The notes under the pieces are model-generated. The model searched no databases. It had not been told where the DNA came from and saw nothing but the letters and a program-made list of their open reading frames with translations. A program made the position numbers and the translations under genes. Source: Methylococcaceae bacterium UBA1147 (GTDB taxonomy: Bacteria > Pseudomonadota > Gammaproteobacteria > Methylococcales > UBA1147). Taken from it: 30,192 nucleotides of DNA. Shown here in pieces: positions 25,270 to 30,192 of this stretch. The number at the start of each line of letters is the position of its first letter. The stretch's first letter is position 1. Where the stretch lies: the NCBI GenBank assembly GCA_002311315.1, contig DBZZ01000001.1:4989-35180 (forward strand), given 5' to 3'.

Positions 25270-25881
25270 TCAGGCCGGAATCCCTCGATAAAAATGCCAA
25301 AGAAACAGACTCCCCACACTTCGCCATGGCGCCCAGTGACCAACCAACCGTCTGGCTACCGCCGCCGCCGGACGAGACTCAAGGAGCCGCAATCGCTGGA
25401 GCGCAACCTGCAGCGCAAGATCGTCTGCAGGAAAAATGTCCTGTCTCTGCAGGGAAAACAACAGATACACTTCCGCACTCCATCGACCGAACCCTCGGAC
25501 CGCAATAATTTCGCGGATCGCTTCCTCATCGTCCAGTTCTTCCAGTTGGTCCAGATCAAACTGACCCTCACTGATTGCCCGCGCCAATCCGGTCGCGTAC
25601 TCAACCTTACGCCCGGAAAGTCCTGCTTCACGCAAACTGGTTTCCGGCAACTCAAGCAAGGCATCTGGAGACATTTCAGGCAGTAACCCTCTGACCCGAT
25701 CCAGGATGGTTGCCGCGGCCTCATTGGAAAGCTGCTGACTGACAATGATCGACAGGAATGCTTCGAAATCCCGTGTTCTAACTCTGGGCTCCGGGTAACC
25801 AAAGTCGGCCAGAGCGGTCGCGACAACCTCGTCCGCAGATGCAATGGCATCCATGCCAAGCCGAATTATGTTCCGGCCCAT
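25270..25881 (-). CDS. DNA-3-methyladenine glycosylase II-like protein (AlkA/HhH-GPD)
   Basis: A monofunctional base-excision enzyme removing alkylated purines. The 203 residues carry FEAFLSIIVSQQLSNEAA, a helix-hairpin-helix with LSGRKVEYATGLA, IIAVRGFGRWSAEVYLLFSL, and the catalytic aspartate in IFPADDLALQ, followed by HWAPWRSVGSLFLWHFYR. The N-terminal domain of E. coli AlkA is absent, as in many short bacterial homologues. I chose the ATG at 25879-25881 because GGAGG lies 4 bases upstream; an ATG at 25896 also has GAGG upstream and would add five residues encoded by that binding site. Confidence 0.92.
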   Translation of the reverse strand: MGRNIIRLGMDAIASADEVVATALADFGYPEPRVRTRDFEAFLSIIVSQQLSNEAAATILDRVRGLLPEMSPDALLELPETSLREAGLSGRKVEYATGLARAISEGQFDLDQLEELDDEEAIREIIAVRGFGRWSAEVYLLFSLQRQDIFPADDLALQVALQRLRLLESRPAAAVARRLVGHWAPWRSVGSLFLWHFYRGIPA

Positions 25882-26250
25882 AACACCTCCACCCATTATA
25901 GAAACCTCGATTTTAAAGCCTGTTCACCGGGCAAGTGGTTCGATCCGTGCGACAAACAGTGGCGTTCCGATAGACATCGTAAGAAATAAGTTGCATGACA
26001 CCAACACAAGTCCAGGCAACCAAGCCGAGAGCCTTGCCGGAAACCAAACTGGGAAACCCCTATGGTTTTTCAAGCCCGATGCAATAATAAAGCTTAAGCT
26101 CCGTTTCTTCACTCGTAAATATGGCACATAAGCAACGAATTTCCCCCTTTGTCCACCGGGAAATCGGAATTTTCTGTCTATGCTAAGGCAGAAACGATAC
26201 CAGCCCTTACGGGTCAATGACACCGGTAAGCTGTTCACCGGGTTTGGATC
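25882..26250. other. Region upstream of the glycosylase gene
   Basis: This stretch of about 370 bases contains an open minus-strand frame, 25924-26238 from a GTG. Its last third is hydrophobic (LPGLVLVSCNLFLTMSIG). It has no recognised relatives and only a poor start, and it begins just after the strong terminator at 26251-26290. I regard it as unproven. AGCTTAAGCT (around 26093) is a small palindrome. Confidence 0.3.
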
Positions 26251-26290
26251 AAAAAAATGCCCGACTGGATGCGTAGATCCAATCGGGCAT
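26251..26290 (-). terminator. Strong Rho-independent terminator
   Basis: On the minus strand ATGCCCGA and TCGGGCAT form an 8-pair stem. It is continued, after a mismatch, by TGGAT and ATCCA around a 6-base loop, and runs directly into seven T. It lies 40 bases after the stop of the 59-codon small gene and nearly 600 bases beyond the histidine kinase gene. Confidence 0.88.
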
Positions 26291-26330
26291 TTATATTGCC
26301 TTACTACAGCCAGGCACCCCCATCAATCGT

Positions 26331-26510
26331 TTAGTTCATCGAACGACCAACGACAGAATCGAGACCCCTTTCCATTAGTCCGTCAACTGTCCTCGTCTGT
26401 AGCATCATTTTCTTGCTTCCGCCAGAAGAGTCGCTGCCCCCTCCGATTCCCAAACTCGATTTCGAAACCCTATTTTTGCTGCCGACCGACACAGATTTGA
26501 TTGTGCTCAC
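26331..26510 (-). CDS. Small Gly/Ser-rich basic protein (59 residues), unknown
   Basis: A GTG at 26508-26510 is preceded by AGGAGA with 6 bases between, a very good ribosome binding site, and the frame runs 59 codons to TAA. The product starts MSTIKSVSVGSKNRVSKSSL, has a flexible middle (GIGGGSDSSGGSKK) and ends in a possibly helical MMLQTRTVDGLMERGLDSVV segment. It is basic, has no signal peptide or membrane helix, and no cysteine. The strong terminator 40 bases downstream and an AT-rich, palindrome-dense region upstream make it an independent transcription unit. I recognise no family. The glycine-serine core followed by a different C-terminus would also fit a modified or secreted peptide precursor, but no modifying enzyme is nearby. 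Confidence 0.55.
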   Translation of the reverse strand: MSTIKSVSVGSKNRVSKSSLGIGGGSDSSGGSKKMMLQTRTVDGLMERGLDSVVGRSMN

Positions 26511-26883
26511 CTCTGGTCTCCTGTCAAACGCTTGCTGTGAGAAACAACACGAAAAATACTTAACCTGAGATTTTTAGCCTGCTTTCCAATGATATTTCGA
26601 ATGTTCTTCATAACACAGCAGACGAAATCAGCATATCAATATCTTGCCGTTTATTTTTTATAAATTAATTGAACTAACCGTACCATCTCATTGAAATCAT
26701 TTCAAATATTTGTATCAAAAAAGATACAGAATAGGTTGCAAAACAAAACAGGGACACAGCAGACTAGAATGCAGGAAGATCGCGGCAGGAGCGAATGATC
26801 ATCAGGATACCCACCTTGCATCACCCAATCGAGCGAACTGGGCGATCGACTGACAACAGTAGTTCGAAAACCGGGGAGCAACC
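26511..26883. other. AT-rich region upstream of the small gene
   Basis: This stretch of 373 bases has a clearly higher A+T content than its surroundings in 26560-26760. It holds the dyad cluster at 26690-26728 and a TTTATAAA block at about 26655. No protein-coding frame is supported. The right end adjoins the histidine kinase stop. Confidence 0.5.
26690..26728 (-). promoter_or_regulatory. Cluster of three dyads with a candidate promoter
   Basis: TTGAAATCATTTCAA (26691-26705), CAAATATTTG (26703-26712) and TGTATCAAAAAAGATACA (26711-26728) are three overlapping perfect dyads. On the minus strand TTGATA (26718 to 26713) and TTCAAT (26695 to 26690) are 17 bases apart. Transcription would run toward the 59-codon gene with a leader of about 170 bases. 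Confidence 0.45.
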
Positions 26884-28263
26884 TCAGACCTGCTGGCGGG
26901 GAAAGTCGATGATCACCCTTAATCCAGGCTGGTTATCGGACAACCTGATCGGGGCCGCGTGCAATGTAGCGACTGCAGCCACGAGACTAAGTCCCAATCC
27001 GTTACCAGGACTGCTGCGACTGGATTCCAGTCGGTAGAAACGCTGGAATACCTTGCTCCTTTCCTCGATCGGAATGCCTGCTCCCGAATCCGCTATGGAC
27101 AGGGTGACGTACTCGGGGCCTGGCAACAGACTCACCTTGATATGGCCCTGCGTCGGCGCATACTTGATCGCGTTGTCGAGTAGATTCGCTATCAACTGTG
27201 AAAGTAGGCCCCTGTCGCCGAGGATAATCAGGGAGTCAGGCGGAACCGATATTTCCATCCGCTGCATTTTTTCTTCGGCCAAGGGTTCGTAAAACTCGAC
27301 CGCATCGCTAACCACCGCCACCAAGTCCACGTCGACCAGGTAATCCGGCTGCGATTCGGATTCGAGACGGGCAATTCTGAGCAATGCGTTGAATGTTGCC
27401 AAAAGTTCGTCGGCTTCCTGGATAGCCTGATCTACCGAGTCGGTATCGCCTTCGCTGCCCGATGCAGATTTCAGTTCATCGAGATGATTGCGCAGTCGGG
27501 CAAGCGGTGTACGCAGATCATGGGCAATGTTGTCCGACACCCGGCGCACCCCCTCCATCAGTTCCACAATTCGGTCCAGCATCTGGTTGAGATTGTTCGA
27601 CAACTGGTCAAAATCATCTCCGGTATTGTCCGTGCGGATGCGACGCGACAGATCGCCGTTGATGATTTCATTACTGGCCTGGTTGATCATTTCGATCCTC
27701 CGCAGGAACCCGCGGGCGAGCGTAACTCCCCCAAGTATCGCCATGATGCCCGCCGCCACAAGACCCCATGAGAGAGTTCTGGCGATGGCATTCCGACTCA
27801 TTTCCAGATCGTACAGGTCCCGGCCAACAATCAATTGAAAACCTTCGGGCAGCGTGAACCACCGAGCTCGCGCCCAATGCGGAATATCATCCCCGTGCCC
27901 CCTTCCTTCCAGGCGGAAATTGATCCATCCATCCGGAGTACCTTTGACGTCAGGCCATTGATCCAGGTTTCCGGCCAGGGTGTTCTTGCCGTAATCAGCC
28001 AACAGCAAGATGTCCGATCCGATCGAATCGGATGCAACGCGCTTGGATATGACCTGTTGTAGCCCACCCATGCCAGAGTCCTGGTAACGCTCCTTCAACC
28101 CATTGAGGGCCGCATTGATGGTCTCGTCGGTACGCTGAGCTATGTAAGTTGACGTGTAAAAATAAACAAACCCCATCAGCATCACGGCCGACAAGATGAA
28201 CACTGACACACAACTCATGGTCAGCAGGAAAGTCGAACTGCGAAAAAGGCTAATCTGGCGCAC
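26884..28263 (-). CDS. Two-component sensor histidine kinase
   Basis: A 459-residue inner-membrane kinase. From the N-terminus: membrane helix about 14-37, periplasmic sensor domain about 38-163, second helix about 164-184, HAMP linker, dimerisation domain with phospho-acceptor H248 in DNIAHDLRTPLARL, and an ATPase domain with N-box LLDNAIKYAP, DSGAGI, FQRFYR and GNGLGLSL. The signal is unknown; the class resembles OmpR-partner kinases such as QseC/PmrB types only in layout. I start at the GTG at 28261-28263 (MRQISLFRSSTF, typical of the group), overlapping the regulator gene by 14 bases, which implies coupling. The gene ends far from any terminator. Confidence 0.92.
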   Translation of the reverse strand: MRQISLFRSSTFLLTMSCVSVFILSAVMLMGFVYFYTSTYIAQRTDETINAALNGLKERYQDSGMGGLQQVISKRVASDSIGSDILLLADYGKNTLAGNLDQWPDVKGTPDGWINFRLEGRGHGDDIPHWARARWFTLPEGFQLIVGRDLYDLEMSRNAIARTLSWGLVAAGIMAILGGVTLARGFLRRIEMINQASNEIINGDLSRRIRTDNTGDDFDQLSNNLNQMLDRIVELMEGVRRVSDNIAHDLRTPLARLRNHLDELKSASGSEGDTDSVDQAIQEADELLATFNALLRIARLESESQPDYLVDVDLVAVVSDAVEFYEPLAEEKMQRMEISVPPDSLIILGDRGLLSQLIANLLDNAIKYAPTQGHIKVSLLPGPEYVTLSIADSGAGIPIEERSKVFQRFYRLESSRSSPGNGLGLSLVAAVATLHAAPIRLSDNQPGLRVIIDFPRQQV

Positions 28264-28927
28264 GAAGACAGTATCCAGCGCCTCTAATGGTCTGCAGAAG
28301 GGTTTGATCGAAATTGCGGTCAATCTTGCCCCGCAGTCGGCTGATGTGAACGTCGATCACATTGGTTTGTGGATCGAAATGATAGTCCCACACGTTTTCC
28401 AGAAGCATTGTGCGGGTAACAACCTGTCCGGCATGGCGCATGAGATATTCCAGCAATCGGAATTCGCGGGGTTGAAGTTCGATCAGTATTCCACCACGGC
28501 GCACCTCCCGGGAGAGCAGATCGATTTCCAGGTCAGCCACTCCCAGGCTCGTCTTCGATGTTTCTCCATCCGAACGCCTCATCAGGGCGTCCAGCCTGGC
28601 CAACAGTTCGGAAAATGCAAAAGGCTTGACTAGGTAATCGTCACTCCCGGCATTCAGCCCCTGCACCCGGTCGGCTACTTCGCCGAGCGCACTCAGCACC
28701 AGAACCGGGGTCTTTTTCTTCGCTGCCCGCAGGGTTCGAACCACCGATAGTCCATCCAACTCGGGCAGCATTCGATCGATCACGATGACGTCGTATTCGT
28801 TCTCCATTGCCATGAACAGGCCGTCCTTTCCATCGGCGGCATGGTCAACATTATGGCCGCTTTCCCGGAGTCCCTTGCAAAGGTAGGCTGCAGCCTTGAC
28901 ATCGTCTTCTACCACCAGTAGGTGCAT
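28250..28927 (-). CDS. OmpR/PhoB-family response regulator
   Basis: A 225-residue transcription factor. The receiver domain (1-120) has the acidic pocket E7-D8-D9, phospho-acceptor D51 in VIDRMLPELDG, S79 and K101 in LVKPFAF. The winged-helix DNA-binding domain (about 126-222) has LQPREFRLLEYLMRHAGQVV and VIDVHISRLRGKI. Its partner kinase overlaps the 3' end. The ATG at 28925-28927 is followed by the normal MHLLVVEDD start; the ribosome binding site is weak. A promoter with a nearby direct repeat lies about 75 bases upstream, so autoregulation is likely. Confidence 0.95.
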   Translation of the reverse strand: MHLLVVEDDVKAAAYLCKGLRESGHNVDHAADGKDGLFMAMENEYDVIVIDRMLPELDGLSVVRTLRAAKKKTPVLVLSALGEVADRVQGLNAGSDDYLVKPFAFSELLARLDALMRRSDGETSKTSLGVADLEIDLLSREVRRGGILIELQPREFRLLEYLMRHAGQVVTRTMLLENVWDYHFDPQTNVIDVHISRLRGKIDRNFDQTLLQTIRGAGYCLRAPD

Positions 28928-28998
28928 GCGTTTTTACTGCCTCGCAATCATGGTTCAACTCCGAACGGGGGGCCCAGTATCCAGCACTGGTCTCCGCA

Positions 28999-29028
28999 CT
29001 AATATTGCGGCAAAAGTTCCCCGGTCAA
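28999..29028 (-). promoter_or_regulatory. Candidate promoter of the two-component operon
   Basis: On the minus strand TTGACC (29028 to 29023) and TATTAG (29004 to 28999) are 18 bases apart, matching consensus at 5 and 4 positions. A direct repeat ends 12 bases upstream of the -35. Confidence 0.45.
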
Positions 29029-29031
29029 AAA

Positions 29032-29059
29032 TTAACAAACTGTAATGTTCTGTTAATGG
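29032..29059. promoter_or_regulatory. Direct repeat, likely response-regulator box
   Basis: CTGTAATGTT (29040-29049) and CTGTTAATGG (29050-29059) repeat with a 10-base period. ATTAAC/GTTAAT arms around the same site also make an inverted repeat. OmpR-family regulators bind tandem half-sites of about one helical turn, and this one lies between two divergent candidate promoters. Confidence 0.45.
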
Positions 29060-29090
29060 AGAGGCAATCTTGCTCGGATTAAGATACAAG

Positions 29091-29231
29091 CCAGTTTAAG
29101 AGTTTATCGGTTTCGGTCGTCTTTACCAAAAACGACCACGGATAAAACAATTGAGAATTAGACTTTAGCTATTAACCCCAAGGCAATGGATTGCCGTTAT
29201 TAGACCGGTGCGTCGCCTGCACCGGTTTTTT
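29091..29231 (+). ncRNA. Candidate structured small RNA
   Basis: A plus-strand transcript of about 140 bases is inferred from a -10 box TAAGAT (29080-29085) and a strong terminator at 29204-29231. Between them lie two more stem-loops. The first has TTATC (29104-29108) with GATAA (29141-29145), enclosing GGTCGT (29115-29120) with ACGACC (29132-29137). The second is GGCAA (29182-29186) with TTGCC (29191-29195) over a TGGA loop. Both neighbouring genes are on the minus strand, so the terminator serves no known gene. No open frame of useful length or good ribosome binding site is present. I recognise no RNA family. Confidence 0.5.
29204..29231 (+). terminator. Strong Rho-independent terminator on the plus strand
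   Basis: ACCGGTGC and GCACCGGT pair perfectly over a 7-base loop and run into six T. On the minus strand no T run follows the stem, so it acts in the plus direction. It touches the stop codon of the convergent NUDIX gene. Confidence 0.88.
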
Positions 29232-29747
29232 ATTGAATGTACGTTTTGCGCGCCGTCAGCCAGATTGTCTGGAAGGTGGAGGTCAGGGCATCGCCCCCGA
29301 AACTGATCCAGGAATCAATTTCCTCGAGTAAAAACCAGTTCCCTCGCTGAACCTCTGTTGCGTTGAGACGGAAAGGCCCATCATCCATCAATCGTATACG
29401 GTACAAAATTCCATGCCTGTTGCCGGAATGGCTTCGATTTTGAACAGTTGTTCAAACCGGCCAGATGCATTGATTCCAAGTTCTTCTCGAACCTCCCTGA
29501 CCACGCAGTCGTCGTAGTTCTCCCCAGCATCGACATGGCCCGCCGCCGAAGAATCCCACAAACCCCGGTTCATATCTTTCGACAACGAACGCTGCTGCAA
29601 AAACAGGCGACCGGACGAATTGAAAACAAGTGCGTGGACAGCCCGATGAATCAGACCCAGCCGATGGATTTCGGATCGCGTTCGCTGTCCGATAACACGA
29701 TCACATCTTGTCGACCAGTCCAGTATTTCATAATCGATATCCGCCAT
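29230..29747 (-). pseudogene. NUDIX hydrolase, frameshifted near codon 119
   Basis: The first 118 codons show the IPP-isomerase-like/YfcD type: RVIGQRTRSEIHRLGL, HRAVHALVFNSSGRLFLQQR, GLWDSSAAGHVDAGE, the NUDIX box G-x5-E-x7-REVREELG, and MEFCTVY. The frame then stops at 29388-29390. The next frame continues without a gap as DDGPFRLNATEVQRGNWFLL and EEIDSWISFGGDALTSTFQT, ending at 29230, which is the family's usual C-terminus. One extra C after TAC (about 29394) would restore VYRLMDDGPF and a 172-residue enzyme. Such proteins hydrolyse nucleoside-diphosphate-linked substrates. The NUDIX box is intact, so the short product might keep some activity. It follows the DsbA-family gene. Confidence 0.8.
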
Positions 29748-29833
29748 CGGAACCCCGCTGGATATTCATGTTCACTTTGATTTTCTCTGCCGGCCCGGTG
29801 GATCAACGTTGGCGATGCACCCAACCCATGATT

Positions 29834-30192
29834 TCAGTTTATCCTACTCGTGATGACTTCAATCTGCTTCAGTATAGCGTTTGGGTCACAATAATCGATC
29901 CGCAGACGATCGTATTCCCGCCCCCGGTGACTCAGAACCAGTGAAGGGAACCCCGCCACTCCCAACTTGCGGCAAAAAGCGATCTGCCAGTCGAGCTCGG
30001 CACGGGTTTCCGGCGCGTTTAGATCCCCGCTAAAGCGGGTCACATCCAATCCCAGGCCACTGGCAAGGTCAATCAGAACCGAATGATCCGATGGGTTGCG
30101 CGCTTCAAGATAATACGCCTGCTGAATTGCGCGGATCATATCCGCCTCCAGTTCCGGCGCCTGCCGGTTCGCTGCGATCACCGCCCGACAGG
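29834..30192 (-). CDS. DsbA-family thioredoxin-like protein (COG3531 type), C-terminal part
   Basis: The N-terminal part, including any CxxC active site, lies beyond the right edge. The visible 119 residues begin CRAVIAANRQAPELEADMIR and continue with AIQQAYYLEARNPSD, LASGLGLD, and the cis-proline loop GVAGFPSLVL, which matches predicted protein-disulfide isomerases related to DsbA and FrnE. These usually act on disulfides or as glutathione-dependent isomerases in the cytoplasm. The stop lies 86 bases before the NUDIX ATG on the same strand, so the two may be co-transcribed. Confidence 0.85.
   Translation of the reverse strand, partial: CRAVIAANRQAPELEADMIRAIQQAYYLEARNPSDHSVLIDLASGLGLDVTRFSGDLNAPETRAELDWQIAFCRKLGVAGFPSLVLSHRGREYDRLRIDYCDPNAILKQIEVITSRIN

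Noticed and set aside
25924..26238. Minus-strand frame of 104 codons upstream of the glycosylase gene
   Set aside because: No recognised relatives, poor GTG start, begins right after a strong terminator; the hydrophobic end may be chance.
1..30192. CRISPR array, prophage or toxin-antitoxin locus
   Set aside because: No regularly spaced repeats, phage genes or recognisable toxin-antitoxin pairs are visible.

Overview
The window is a chromosomal segment of a gammaproteobacterium whose order I cannot fix. Nearly every gene lies on the minus strand. Two familiar gene orders anchor it: thrS-infC-rpmI-rplT, and gyrA-serC-pheA-hisC-tyrA-aroA-cmk-rpsA-ihfB-lapA-lapB. The second order is known from Pseudomonas and relatives. 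GyrA carries the gyrase box and the usual Tyr122, and it has Thr83 as in wild-type Pseudomonas.

Layout, left to right. 1-2775 holds the translation operon thrS-infC-rpmI-rplT (rplT cut by the window edge), with an infC start that is almost certainly AUC. tRNA-Val(GAC) with a strong terminator follows at 2827-2942, then uvrB. A divergent plus-strand aspartate aminotransferase (5274-6455) has its own terminator, then comes galU. From 7470 to 9850 the sequence is decayed: an internally deleted IS256-type transposase remnant, lapB with its membrane anchor out of frame, and lapA with two compensating frame breaks. From 10062 to 21333 lies the well-kept ihfB-rpsA-cmk-aroA-tyrA-hisC-pheA-serC-gyrA supercluster, read right to left. 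tRNA-Leu(UAA) sits upstream of gyrA.

22081-25881 carries single genes: a YheT-type hydrolase, SppA-type signal peptide peptidase, a DUF2237 protein and an AlkA-like glycosylase. 26251-26728 holds an overlooked small gene: a 59-codon Gly/Ser-rich ORF with a good ribosome binding site, a strong terminator and a palindrome-dense upstream region. 26884-28927 is an OmpR-type response regulator and histidine kinase pair. On the plus strand after it (about 29092-29231) lies a likely structured small RNA ending in a textbook terminator. A direct repeat that could bind the response regulator sits between the two divergent promoters. The window ends with a frameshifted NUDIX hydrolase and the 3' part of a DsbA-family gene.

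How the genes work together: serC supplies the serine pathway, while pheA, hisC, tyrA and aroA cover the shared and terminal steps of aromatic amino acid synthesis. cmk, rpsA and ihfB serve nucleotide supply, translation and nucleoid structure, and lapAB would normally tune lipopolysaccharide synthesis. Four single-base frame breaks in lapA, lapB and the NUDIX gene, mostly at short homopolymers, are either real gene decay or consensus errors. The sequence alone cannot separate these.
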